Source of the DNA: Erpobdella octoculata
Taxonomy: Eukaryota; Annelida; Clitellata; Hirudinida; Erpobdellidae
NCBI GenBank assembly: GCA_963978895.1
Contig: OZ022240.1
Location: forward strand, 42,460,268-42,524,267
Length of the DNA: 64,000 nt
Direction: 5' to 3'
Below, one piece after another: positions 11,551 to 21,672 of the stretch; within the stretch, counting starts at the first letter, position 1; every line of letters begins with the position of its first letter. Below the pieces are notes generated by a model. That model was given only the letters and a program-made list of their open reading frames with translations, ran no database searches and was not told the origin of the DNA. Position numbers and translations under genes: made by a program.

Positions 11551-13329
11551 TCACAATTGGAAAACATTCATGATATAAGATTGTTCTTTGCCAATTACTA
11601 ACAAACGATTTGTTGTTGAATCAAAACAAATATTTCTTGGTTGACATTGAGCATTAAACGATTTAACAAAATTTAAATTAAAATCATATACATGAATATT
11701 TTTTTCAAAAGAGTCAACAACAAATAAGTTACAATTGTTGTCTGTTGTCAGACTATGGAGGCCTGTTTTTAATTTAACTTGTTTAATGAAATCTCCATTG
11801 CAGTTTATTAAATAAAGTCCTACAAAATTTGAAATTGCAAAGTGATATTTTTTCAAACCAGTAATGGAATATGTTTGCTCGGGGATTACAATGACACGTA
11901 CAATTTCGCTATTCAATGTGATTTCAATTAATTTTTTATTTTCTAAAACAAACAATTTCTTATTCGATGAACCGACAATTCTATCTCCTTTAAACTCGAG
12001 TTTTATAGTTTTCTTCCAATCAGGACTGTCATTCTGTTTTTCAAGATTATAAACATCCAGTGAAGAATCGTTTAACACGCAAAAGAAATTATCAATAAAT
12101 TCAGTTTTTAAATTGTCATTAATTTCTATATTTAAATCAACAGAAAAAAGATATTCATAAGTTGTTTTGCAATTAACTTCAATTTTATAAGAACCCTTGT
12201 CTTTTCTTGGACTCCCGATATACACTTTTGTTTGGCTAATCGATAATTTGTAAACATTATTAGTTATGGCAATTGTTTTAATAAGCTCAGGTTGTATTTC
12301 ATTAGTTGGCATTAAATTTCCTATTGAAAATTGTGAGGAATGAAATTTTGCATCCAACGGTTTTGGTTTAAAAACAAGATTCAACTTTTCATTAAAACAC
12401 TTTAAAATCAATTCATAATTTTTTCTTGAATTATTTTCATCTTCATCTAACAATTTAACATTATCATTTTCAATTGCTTCAATAAGATTAAGTGGATTAA
12501 AATGTTGAGACCATTTTTTATATTTTTCAATTTTTTCTTCAAGTTCTGTCTTCAATTCTACCAATTTGTCTGAATGATTAATCAACTTTTGATTAATTTC
12601 ATTGCTTTTTCTACCAATAATGGCATTGAAATTATTTTGGCATGAATCAATACAATTGATAAATTTAAGTTTGAGATCTTCGCAATGTTCTTGAATTTGT
12701 ATTTTCAATTTTTTAGTTTCATTTTCAACTGACAATTTCTGTATATTAATTGCATTTAAATTTGTTTTCAGAGTCTTTATGTTGTTGTAGTTTTTAATTA
12801 CTTTTTGCTCCAAATTTTTGTGGAAGGTTTTTTTAAATTCTGCAAAAGTTGTGAAGATGCAAGATTCATGATCAGAAGGTTTTTCTGAATCAACCCATTT
12901 CTGACAAGATTTGCAATATGATGCTTCAAAATCTTCTTTTGTCATCGAATTTATTTTTGCCAAAACGTGATTTTTTGTTGAAGGAATTTTTCTATGAACA
13001 GATACACATGATGAACATAAATACAATTTGCATTCCAAGCAGAAACTGGTAACTTCTTCTTTGGAGCAAGTTCCACAGATTATTTTATTAGTTTCTGTAA
13101 GACATTCAATAAATTCATTTTTCTTTAAATTTTCTAAACCTCCTTCAGGTATTTCAAAAAAAATATTACATTTTGGACAATTTAATTTGATTTCTTTGTT
13201 TGACATTTTTCCAATAAATTTTCTTTTAAGACATTCAAAACAGAAACTGTGCAAACATGGAAGCATCCGAGCATCTTTAATTTCTTTTGAACAGATGAAA
13301 CACTTTACAAAACTTGAATAACTTTCCAT
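11551..13329 (-). CDS. A1: TRIM-like RING/B-box/coiled-coil/propeller protein, 592 aa
   Basis: Single-exon frame. RING of C3HC4 type: C10, C13, C25, H27, C30, C33, C51, C54. B-box: C85, C88, C97, C100, C105, C108, H112, H121. Small third cluster: C139, C142, H154, C157. Residues about 165-295 are charged and heptad-like (coiled coil). From about 365 to the end there are NHL-like strands such as LTTDNNCNLFVVDS and NIHVYDFNLNF. Proteins with this order are usually ubiquitin ligases that bind targets through the propeller; activity here is inferred. No signal peptide or membrane segment. The ATG chosen is the one conserved in all A copies, just before the RING. The gene lies between a Helitron-like 3' end (left) and a Helitron-like repeat starting about 140 bp upstream of the ATG (right). 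In RING sequence it is closest to A4. Confidence 0.9.
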   Translation of the reverse strand: MESYSSFVKCFICSKEIKDARMLPCLHSFCFECLKRKFIGKMSNKEIKLNCPKCNIFFEIPEGGLENLKKNEFIECLTETNKIICGTCSKEEVTSFCLECKLYLCSSCVSVHRKIPSTKNHVLAKINSMTKEDFEASYCKSCQKWVDSEKPSDHESCIFTTFAEFKKTFHKNLEQKVIKNYNNIKTLKTNLNAINIQKLSVENETKKLKIQIQEHCEDLKLKFINCIDSCQNNFNAIIGRKSNEINQKLINHSDKLVELKTELEEKIEKYKKWSQHFNPLNLIEAIENDNVKLLDEDENNSRKNYELILKCFNEKLNLVFKPKPLDAKFHSSQFSIGNLMPTNEIQPELIKTIAITNNVYKLSISQTKVYIGSPRKDKGSYKIEVNCKTTYEYLFSVDLNIEINDNLKTEFIDNFFCVLNDSSLDVYNLEKQNDSPDWKKTIKLEFKGDRIVGSSNKKLFVLENKKLIEITLNSEIVRVIVIPEQTYSITGLKKYHFAISNFVGLYLINCNGDFIKQVKLKTGLHSLTTDNNCNLFVVDSFEKNIHVYDFNLNFVKSFNAQCQPRNICFDSTTNRLLVIGKEQSYIMNVFQL

Positions 13330-13740
13330 TTTTAAGATTGCTAAAATGAAGTATAAAACAATTAATTTTTACAAAAACAATTCACCTTCAAAAAGGCTAA
13401 AAAGCAATCAAACCATAAAAACAATAATGTTCACACAAAAAACTCATTTTTAAATTTTTATATATTAAAATGACAGTCTGTGTGTATGTCCTTTATGCAT
13501 TGCTACACCATTCAAACGATTGTAACACATTAATGATAGCCACTAGAAAAGGATTGTGTGAAAATAAATTGAGATCAGTCACAAAGTGAGCGGGAGCGAG
13601 AAAGCGAATGAAACGTGAATAAGAAAGCGAGCGGAAACTGGAAAATGAGCAGGAACAGGAAACCAAGCGGTATCGAAAAAGCAGCCGGCAACTGGAGAGC
13701 GAGCTGGATAAAGAGAACAAGTGAGCTCTTGCTTGCTTGC
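13330..13740 (+). repeat. A1 5' flank with Helitron-like repeat and minisatellite
   Basis: About 410 bp, nearly identical to 37861-38260 upstream of A4. After about 140 bp of gene-proximal sequence it contains GTGTGTATGTCCTTTAT and then a purine-rich minisatellite of imperfect GAAAGCGAGCGGGAG units from about 13590. The A4 version runs on to a complete Helitron-like 3' hairpin and CTAGT at 38452. This copy diverges near 13735 without that end. Any promoter of A1 must lie in the short stretch 13330-13470 or inside the repeat. Confidence 0.6.
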
Positions 13741-14207
13741 TTAAACATTAAGCTGGATTTATTTTTCAAAAAATGATGAAGCTGTCTTACGAAGGCATGG
13801 GATGAAAGGTAAAGATTTTAATTTCCCTCAACCAGGTTTGATCCACATTAAACAATCTTTAGATATTGCTAGTAAATAGAACAACCACATTATCTAATTA
13901 CCACATTCAATAGTATCTAAACTACATTTCATATCTGAAAGCTTGATAAAACCAAAAAAACGTCATTTACTATTTTAGTGAAAAAATGAATGTTGAAATG
14001 AGTTTTTGAAATCAAAAGATTTATATGGTGCAAACTCTTGAACATTGACGAAACAATAATTTAGGCCGATATCCTAAATAAAACAAGCTGAACTATGGAT
14101 TACAGTAAAGCAAAAGTTGAAAAAATTTGTAAGAATGCTAGATTATAGTGTATTTTTAAAAATGCATTGAGAAATATTTGGTAGTTATGTAAAAAAAAAT
14201 TTTTCTC
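13740..14207. other. Gene-less stretch
   Basis: AT-rich sequence in which I see no coding region, tandem repeat or recognisable mobile-element end. Confidence 0.5.
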
Positions 14208-14755
14208 TTATTCAAACAATTGTTTAATTATTGCAAACCTTGTATGTTTTTACGAATGTATCAAACTCTACAAAACTTATTCAGCAGTTTCTTAAGCTAA
14301 ATCAACTAACCAAATCAGTATTTTGTTGGCAGTAAAATCAAGTTACGTCTTCCACACCTGATATTGCTTATTACAGTTTATTTAAAAAACTATTTGTCTA
14401 AACATTTACATTTTACTTTAACTTCTCGCCTCAGCCAGTAAAATTTTGTGAATAAGCTGCTACAGACGATTCAAAGCACTAGGCAGCTACAAATATAAAT
14501 TATGAAAATATTCGTGTATACCGTTCTGCTCTAGTGGTTTACAATAAAATACAGCTGTTTTTAACATTTAATATTGACGTTCAGATTTTGTAGTAACAAA
14601 ACGAACGACCGAGCCACAGAAACATTTGTTTGACGAATTGATTGGCGAACGGATAGATTGAATGATTGACAATTAAACTGCTTCTTTCCTTCAACTGAAA
14701 TTGTGACTCAACTTTAAATGTGACAAACCTGAATAACTTTATTTAATGTGCTTTA
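14208..14755. repeat. Dispersed repeat R4, copy 2
   Basis: Longer copy of the repeat at 203-600, extending past the GACGTTCAGATTTTGTAG segment through GACGAATTGATTGGCGAAC to AACTTTATTTAATGTGC. It directly precedes a Helitron-like terminus. No coding potential. Confidence 0.6.
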
Positions 14756-14767
14756 TTTCATTTATTA

Positions 14768-15290
14768 CTAACGGGGTTACCCGGCGTTGCTCGGGATGTG
14801 CAGAAGTTGTATTTATCGTTTTTCTCTCTTGCCCCCGTTTCCTTCTCCCTTGCTCTTCCGGTTGCTTTCCCGTTCCCGGTTGCTTTCCCGTTCCCGGTCG
14901 ATTTCCCGTTCCCAATGTCGCTTGCTTTTCCGTTTTCGTTCCCACTCACGCTCATTTTATTTTTTTCACTCTCTCTTAACGTTTTTAGCCATAAAACGAA
15001 AAATAGATTTGCTATAAAAGTTGCTTGAAGCCTTCAAACGTTGTTACGTAAACTAAATTTAAATTGTATTACGCAATTACCTTTGATGGTCGTACATAGG
15101 CACGTTTGGCCTGGAAAGAGTTTTTTGGCCTCCCTGAGCAGGGGATCGGAGTAGAAAGTCCAAATTTTTTTAACCTTCTTCCTCTGTATGAGAACTACCT
15201 TTTTGCCAAATTTCATTAAAATCTCTCCATTAGTTCAGATTTCTATAAAGGACAGACTCACAGACACACATTCATCACAACGCTTATATT
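14768..15290 (-). mobile_element. Helitron-like non-autonomous element, reverse orientation, with minisatellite
   Basis: Read on the minus strand it ends with a CCGAGCAACGCCGGGTAA hairpin followed by CC and CGTTAG, a slightly altered form of the CTAGT end seen at 38452 and 52552. Inside are about eight imperfect 18-bp units (consensus core TTTCCCGTTCCCGGT on the plus strand, 14815-14960). At the far side, 15230-15290, sequence resembling ATGTGTGTCTGTGAGTCTGTC appears on the minus strand, as at 5' parts of invertebrate Helitrons. No Rep/helicase gene. Apparent frames over the minisatellite are artefacts. Confidence 0.5.
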
Positions 15291-15299
15291 AACTTGCAA

Positions 15300-15565
15300 C
15301 GTTGTTTGTTTGTTTGTTATTTCAGGGCAAATGTTGTTTTTTGAAAATACCGCGTCTCGTAGTTCAACCTTACTCACATGTCGAGTTAACAAGTTCTCTA
15401 TTTTGTAACTCCGCCTCGCTAATTGCGAACCAGTCCCAAGCCTGGAGGAGGGAAAAGTAAAAAAGATCAAATTCTGATCCACGGCAGGAAGTACTTAAGT
15501 GCTTCCTACATACAGCCCTTAGAGTCTTAAAACACCTGGTGTAAAGGACTATAAAGTATTAAAAA
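15300..15565 (-). mobile_element. LINE 3'-tail-like fragment
   Basis: Contains CCAGTCCCAAGCCTGGAGGAG and downstream GATCCACGGCAGGAAGTAC, resembling a conserved 3' region of RTE/RTEX-type LINEs. The same piece occurs at 27528-27610 and in reverse in the B gene leaders (for example 5510-5640). No reverse transcriptase beside it. Confidence 0.35.
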
Positions 15566-15569
15566 AAAA

Positions 15570-16320
15570 TTCTATTTTGTCGTGTGGCATTTGAAAAACT
15601 TAGGCTACACGTTATGAATCATCCTAATTTAATTATTTTTTATTGCGTGTTTTTATATATTTTAATAATAGAGTGCCCGTTGCGGCTTCGCTCGCTTGAA
15701 ATTAAAGATTTTGAACCGTACATCATATAGTAATAGAGTACTGCACGGCAACTCGGTCCAGTCCGTTTTATAAGCCAAAATTCCAGGCCCGGCACGTTTT
15801 TTACAGGCCTACAATTTCTATAAACTTTGCAAAAATTCTTGGTCTGTCCCATCTTGACTTAAGGTTCGGCCCGGCCCATCTGAAGACACAAAATCACGGC
15901 CTTGATTATATTTTTTTAATTTTTTATCCTAATAACAATCTGAATAAAATTAGTTCTCAGTTTCCATTATTTAAAAGAAATATTATTTAAATACACGTGT
16001 TTTAATTATTTTCTAACACTATTATTAATTATTATCTGTAAAATGTATTTACTGAATTAATATTAAATTAATTTTGATTTGTTTTAAATTATAACTAAAT
16101 CACGTTTTTACTAAATCAATAAAACAAATATAAATATAAAAATCAAGCAAAAATGAGTTCAATGAAATGAGACAATGAAAACGTCACAATTAAAAAATAT
16201 TTAATAAATACAAATCTTTTTTACAAATCAACGATAAACAATTTTTTTGACAAAAATAACAAACGAAAAACCTGTAAAAACCCAAGTAGGTAACACTGGT
16301 TAACAGAACTAGTTATAAAT
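15570..16320. repeat. Repeat R3 and A2 3' flank
   Basis: Second copy of the block at 10640-11540, slightly shorter. It ends with the Helitron-like hairpin and CTAG (here AACTAGTTATAAAT), about 15 bp from the A2 stop codon. Confidence 0.65.
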
Positions 16321-16329
16321 AAATATACA

Positions 16330-18099
16330 TCACAATTGGAAAACATTCATGATATAAGATTGTTCTTCTACGCCAGCCACTAATAAACGATTCGTTGTTG
16401 GATCAAAACAAATATCATTTAGATGACATTGAGCATTAAACGATTTTACAAAATTAAAATCAAAATCATATACCTGAATATTTTTGTCAGAAGCGTCACC
16501 AACAAATAAGTTATCATTGTTGTCTGTTGTTAGTCTAGGGAGACCTGGTTTTAAATCAACTTGTTTAATGATATCTCCTTTGCAGTTTATTAGATGAAGT
16601 CCTAAACAATTTGAAATTGCAAAGTGATATTTGTTCAAGCCAGTAATGGAAAATGTATCCTCGGGGAATACAATGGCACGTACAATTTCGCCATTCAAAG
16701 TGATTTCAATTAATTTCTCATTTTCTAAAACAAACAATTTCTTATCCGATGAACCGACGATCGCATTTCCTTTAAACTCGAGTTTTATAGTTTTCTTCCA
16801 ATCAGGACTGTCTTTCTGCTTTTCAAGATTATAAACATCCAGTGAGGAATTATTTAACATGCAAAATAAATTATCAACTAACTCTGAAGTGTAAAAGGTT
16901 CTTATATTTAAATCAAAAGAAGAAAGATATTTATATGTTGTTTTGCAATAAACGTCAATTTCAAAAGAATCATCTCTGAGACCCACGATATACACCTTTG
17001 TTTGGCTAATCGATATTTTGTCAATATAATTAGTTATGGCAATTGTTTTAATAAGCTCAGGTTGAATTTCATTAGTTGACATTAAATTTCCTATTGAAAA
17101 TTGTGAGGAATGAAACTTTGTATCCAACGGTTTTGGTTTAAAAACAAGATTCAACTTTTCATTAAAACACTTTAAAATCAATTCATAATTTTTTCTTGAG
17201 TTATTTTCATCTTTATCTACCAATTTAACATTATCATTTTTAATTGCTTCAATAAGATTAAGTGGATTAAAATGTTGAGACCATTTTTTATATTTTTCAA
17301 TTTTTTCTTCAAGTTCTGTCTTCAATTTTACCAATTCGTCTGAATGATAAATCAACTTTTGATCAATTTCATTGCTTTTTCTATCAATAATGGCATTGAA
17401 ATCATTTTGGCATGAATCAATAAAATTGATAAATTTAAGTTTGAGATCTTCGCAATGTTCTTGAATTTGTATTTTCAATTTTTTAGTTTCATTTTCAACA
17501 GACTGTTTCTGTGTATTAACTGCATTTAAATTTGTTTTCAGAGTTTCTCTGTTGTTGTAGTTTTTTAATATTTCTTGTTCCAAATTTTCAAAAAAAGTTT
17601 TTTTAAATTCTGCAAAAGATTTCAAGACACAGGATTTATGATCAAAGGGTTTTTTAGAATCAACCCATTTATGACAAGATTTGCAATATGATGCTTTAAA
17701 ATTTTCTTTTGTAATGAAATTGCTGTTTTCTAAAACATGAATTTTTGTTGAAGGAATTCTTCTATGAACAGATACACATGATGAACATAAATACAATTTG
17801 CATTCAAAACATAAACTAGTAACTTCTTCTTTTAAGCAAGTTCCACAAAATATTTTATTTGTCTCAGTAAGACATTCAATAAATTCATTTTTCTTTAAAT
17901 TTTTTAAACCTCCTTCGGGTTGTTCAAAACAAATATTACATTTTGGGCAACTTAATTTATTTTCTTTATTTGACAGCTTTTCATTAAATTCAACTCTGAG
18001 ACATTCAAAACAGAAACTGTGCAAACATGAAAGTATTCGAGCATTTTTAATTTCTTCTGAGCAAATCAAACATTTAACAAAACTTGAATAATTTTCCAT
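16330..18099 (-). CDS. A2: TRIM-like RING/B-box/coiled-coil/propeller protein, 589 aa
   Basis: Intact single-exon copy with every zinc ligand of A1 at the same position (RING C10 to C54, B-box C85 to H121, third cluster C139, C142, H154, C157). It differs from A1 after the RING core (RVEFNEKLSNKENKL, as in A3) and at 120-180, where it shares ENSNF and the LKSFAEFKKTFFENLEQE segment with A4. Propeller loops differ from the other copies, for example VGLRDDSFEI where A4 has a longer loop. The conserved 5' leader is kept for only about 20 bases before the ATG. At about 18121 the sequence switches to a LINE fragment, so the ancestral promoter has been replaced or lost. Likely function as for A1; whether it is transcribed is open. 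Confidence 0.88.
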   Translation of the reverse strand: MENYSSFVKCLICSEEIKNARILSCLHSFCFECLRVEFNEKLSNKENKLSCPKCNICFEQPEGGLKNLKKNEFIECLTETNKIFCGTCLKEEVTSLCFECKLYLCSSCVSVHRRIPSTKIHVLENSNFITKENFKASYCKSCHKWVDSKKPFDHKSCVLKSFAEFKKTFFENLEQEILKNYNNRETLKTNLNAVNTQKQSVENETKKLKIQIQEHCEDLKLKFINFIDSCQNDFNAIIDRKSNEIDQKLIYHSDELVKLKTELEEKIEKYKKWSQHFNPLNLIEAIKNDNVKLVDKDENNSRKNYELILKCFNEKLNLVFKPKPLDTKFHSSQFSIGNLMSTNEIQPELIKTIAITNYIDKISISQTKVYIVGLRDDSFEIDVYCKTTYKYLSSFDLNIRTFYTSELVDNLFCMLNNSSLDVYNLEKQKDSPDWKKTIKLEFKGNAIVGSSDKKLFVLENEKLIEITLNGEIVRAIVFPEDTFSITGLNKYHFAISNCLGLHLINCKGDIIKQVDLKPGLPRLTTDNNDNLFVGDASDKNIQVYDFDFNFVKSFNAQCHLNDICFDPTTNRLLVAGVEEQSYIMNVFQL

Positions 18100-18127
18100 T
18101 TATAAGATTGCTAAATTAAATCTCCTC

Positions 18128-18300
18128 CTCTCAGAGAGTTGCATTGGCTGCGCGTCGAGCACAGAATCAACTTCAAAGTGGCTCTACTGGTCTTCAAGTG
18201 TCTCAACTGTTTAGCACCACCTTATCTAGCCTCTAAAATCGTCCAACTGAGCACTCTTCAGTCGCTTAGGAGACTCAGCTTTTCATCCACAGCCTTATTT
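18128..18300 (+). mobile_element. LINE reverse-transcriptase C-terminal fragment
   Basis: The frame reads LHWLRVEHRINFKVALLVFK followed by CLNCLAPPYLAS, the well-known C-terminal segment of Jockey/CR1-type reverse transcriptases (LHWLPV, K-A-LLV-K-LNGLAP-YL). It is a truncated copy oriented away from A2 and inserted about 20 bp upstream of the A2 start codon. From 18300 to 18617 I see no further identifiable feature. Confidence 0.7.
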
Positions 18301-18617
18301 ATCTATGGTGCTCTTGTAGCTGCCGGACGCGTCAGTCTATTCTACGTGGCACGATTTTATCGTTTTCTATCGTATTTAAGCTTTTTTGTTTCCGTCAAAT
18401 ACCGATTCTGTTTTCTACTTTTCCGGAAGAATGCACTCTAATGGATTACGAAACTAACTTTTGTCTAAAATATTTGCCGTAATAATTTCTGGCAGTGTTT
18501 TTTTCCTAAGAAGAGGCGCCATGGTTTCCTTGGTTCCGGCTTGTGAAGCCGCGCTGCTACGACCAATCCTAGCGCGTCATTCGTATACACGTGACCAACT
18601 GCTACAAAAGGAACAAA

Positions 18618-18810
18618 GTAACAAAGTGGTTTACAATAGAGTACAGCTGTTTTTAACATTTAATATTGACGTCCAGACTTTATAGTAACAGAGCAAATGA
18701 CCGAGCAACAGAAAAATCTGTTTGACGAATTGATTGACTGACGAACGGCTGGATTGAAAACTCGATAATTAAACAGTTTCTTTCCTTTAACTGAAATTGT
18801 GACTCAACTT
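18618..18810. repeat. Dispersed repeat R4, partial copy
   Basis: Only the 3' 190 bases of the R4 family are present, from GTGGTTTACAATA to about CTGAAATTGTGACTC. It is directly followed by the LTR-like segment. Confidence 0.55.
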
Positions 18811-18814
18811 CAAA

Positions 18815-19160
18815 TGTGTGTCAAGATAGACATGTCGTGTACGAATTGTACGTGATTACCGGTATGGATGTGATGTGTGTGTGGGTGTGTGTACGCTCGC
18901 CACCTATTGTTTATGCACAGAGTCGTGTATAATGCATGTGTGCATGTGAATAGACGTTCACCTGTAGTATTGGTTTACCTGTGAGTTCAGAGTTCAGAGT
19001 TTCAGTAGAGTTGGAGTCGAGCTCGAGAGTTGTTGTTGCGCAATTAGAATTGAATTGCGGTGAATTGTCGAATTGGTGTGAATTAGCGAACTGTGGTGAA
19101 TTGGTGAATTAAAATGAAATCTTGTATTAAAACGAATTTTCATATTGAAATTACTATTTC
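18815..19160 (+). mobile_element. Possible 5' LTR of a Ty3/gypsy-like element
   Basis: Begins TGTCAAGATAGACATG, a TG start typical of LTRs, and has a composition quite unlike its surroundings, with repeated GAATTG segments near 19040-19110. It is followed within about 100 bp by gag zinc-knuckle codons. There is no second LTR in the window to compare with, so borders are guesses. Confidence 0.3.
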
Positions 19161-19235
19161 CGTTTTGTTTATCTTTTATATAATAATATAAAACTCTTTA
19201 GCTGAAGTTGCAGTTTTATTGCCAAGCGTTTTACA

Positions 19236-20010
19236 CCACAAGACAAGTAGAAGCGATTGTTGAATCTGCGGCAAATTTGGTCACGTGTCAAGAAACTGTT
19301 TCCAGATGAAAAAATTGCTGCTTTGGTTACTAGTGGTAGCATGGAAAGGAACGGTTGCAAGTTTAGTACAAAACGACATATTCAAAACGACGTCGGTTCA
19401 AAATTTGCGGTTCAGGTACGCAATGAAGAGGCTTTGGTTACTGGTGGTAAAATGAAAACAAAATGGTTGCAATGTATGTGGAACACGACATCAAGGATAC
19501 AATGGACAACACGGAGCCGAGTGTGGATTGTCATGCGGATGTCAATTTCCCGTTATCGTGGACGCATGTCGCTCATCAACAAGTTGTCAAGTTGAAATGC
19601 CTGTCGTTCAAGAATTTATAAATGAAAAAAAAGTATCCGTCTTTAGAGAGACGCAGGCTGTTTCACGGTGGTTGTTTGCCGTTTGCTTGTTCAGAACCAT
19701 CAAATGATTAGCTCGGATCAACCCTGGGTATTGATCGACGGAACCGGAAAAGTTTCAGTGGATTAAATGAAGAAGCAGCAACAACAAATAGAACTCAACA
19801 GCAAAGGTCCACAATCAGACCGTTAACCGTAATAAAGTCTACAATCAACGACATGAGTGTTGAAGATTTGAAGAAAATGCATCAATATGACGAAAGCTTG
19901 CAAAGAGTCTTAAAGAAACAGCCACAACCAATTGATGAGAACATGTTGATGTATGAAAAAAAAAGAAATATATAATACAGGAATACGAATAGCAAACTTA
20001 TTATTGTCAA
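19236..20010 (+). pseudogene. Ty3/gypsy-like gag-pol remnant (zinc knuckles and protease)
   Basis: A CCHC knuckle lies at 19258-19299 with residues C, C, H, C in correct spacing, but a TGA replaces the residue after the first cysteine. A second Cys-rich knuckle starts near 19468 (GCNVCGTRH). A retropepsin-like stretch near 19641-19750 reads RDAGC, TVVV and LIDGTG in one frame, as in gypsy proteases with D-T/S-G at the active site, here D-A-G. The last part (19785-20010) matches 600-800. Frameshifts and stops throughout; reverse transcriptase and integrase are absent. Confidence 0.6.
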
Positions 20011-20011
20011 C

Positions 20012-21672
20012 TAATGAAATATTGTCATTAAAATAGTTTTAAAATTTGAGGAGCTGAGAAACTTGTCAAAAAATTTTTGCTTTTTGTTAATGAAAAAATA
20101 AAGATTATATTACTAAATGATAACTCTCCAAACGTATTCTGCTAGTCAGGTAAAACTTAATACCTGGCCCACTGAAGAACAAATGTGCACGATAGCTATT
20201 TGCGTAAGAGACTACGCTTCAATAAAATACCAATGCAATGCAATAAGCAATTCTTTTTGAAACTTTTATTCATAGCTGTTAATGTTTTAAAGAGTTTGAA
20301 GCACAGGTTCTACTAGCTTGCACAAGAACATAACGTAAAACATGACTTCCTTGTATAAGCTGTCTATGAAGAAGCTTGCAAGAAGTTGGAAGATTATACT
20401 ATCAGTGCCAATTAATTAATTATTTTGTTAGTTAAGTTTTGTTCACAATTAAATGTTTTATTTGATTATTGCTTGATTGTTATTTTTTAAATGACCTAAA
20501 CAACCGTTTTTCTTGCTTATTTATCGAAAGTAAGAATTTTATTGTTTCATTTTTTCATCTACAAAACTGCATAATGTATTGAAAACAAATTGTCGCTTTC
20601 CCGGTCCCGGTCGCTTTCCCGCTCCCGGTCATTTTCCCGCTCCCGGTCGCTTTCCCGATTTATTGCTAAGGTTTTTTTTATTTCTCTTATAATAGTCCTT
20701 TACATTAGGTGTTTTAAGACTCAATTATTACTAAGGTGTAATTAGGTCATTTTTAAAGAGAAATGCATAGATTAAAATCTTTTCTAAAATAAATATATAT
20801 ATAAATTTAATACGTCCACTTAAATAATATTTTCAAATTGTTTGTTTTATTTTTAGACAAGCGTTGTTTTTTAATTTTTTTTATTATACACGTATTGATA
20901 GCCCTGTCTTTTGTAGTGTGCGGTTTCGACCCGGAGACTTGTGAGCTCATTGGTGATAAGTGAGGTTATCTTGAAAATACTGATTTTACTTTTATTAGAA
21001 TGGGGTTCGAGAAGTAGTGTGAGGTCGTCAGCGAAACGGCTTAGAGGCCCAGGAGGGCGATATACAATGACGATGATAAAAAATGATGCGTTACATTGGT
21101 AACCTAAATAACTAAATGTCCGAAACCAATATTAGTACAAAATGTTTAATAGTTTAAAATGAAAATGATTGTGGTGAACGAGAGCAAGACTGGTACCTCT
21201 TGAGGCGTTTGATGATACGCGATGTTGATGAATGACTGAAAAACCAGGTCGTACGATGTCGTCCATATATAAATGCAAGCCATTTTCGATAAAAGTCATT
21301 TTGTTTGTTAAAATTGAGTTATTTACCATGTTCAACACGTAAACGATTGCATTGAGTTTTATTTTTGTTGCAGATGTTTTAAACAGCTTGTGTTATTTAC
21401 TTTATGAAACTAAACATGAGTTTTTTCATAATAGTTTATAGTCCTCTACACTTGGTGTTTTGAAATTTAAAGAGATGTATGAAAGAAACTCCTAAGTACT
21501 TACTGCTATGAATTCTAATTTGATTTTTAACTGTTGTTTCTCTTTTAGCCAGGCTTGGAACTGGCTCGCAGTTTGAAATCATTTTAATTACTTTTTCTTT
21601 TTATTTGACTTGAAAAACATTTTAACTAATCATGATAATGCTTATTGTAGGTGTTTTTTCATATAAAAAAAC
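20012..21672 (+). repeat. B-type upstream duplicated block, copy 2
   Basis: Shares left edge, minisatellite (20594-20660, TTTCCCGCTCCCGGTCGC units), AT run, TTTCGACCCGGAG segment and leader with the blocks upstream of B1 and B3, but lacks about 1 kb between 20990 and 20998 relative to B1. It ends at the B2 start codon. The leader contains a TTTCTCTTTTAG tract before CCAGGCTTGGAACT near 21540, which could be a 3' splice site of a non-coding exon. Confidence 0.75.
20995..21340 (-). mobile_element. LINE endonuclease remnant, antisense to B2
   Basis: On the minus strand the YRPPGPLSRFADDLTLLLE segment (20998-21065) and the PGFSVIHQHRVS and RGTSLALVHH segments (21180-21280) are readable. The GDFN and LDLIT parts seen at 4690-5060 are deleted. 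Same ancestral insertion as upstream of B1 and B3. Confidence 0.6.

Noticed and set aside
13028..13321. 97-codon plus-strand frame, repeated at 17798-18091 and 37559-37852
   Set aside because: Antisense shadow of the RING/B-box coding region; its conservation follows from the sense strand.
14739..15028. Overlapping 65-77 codon frames on both strands (serine/proline/phenylalanine or glycine-rich)
   Set aside because: They are readings of the 18-bp minisatellite in a Helitron-like element; the same artefact appears in all frames.
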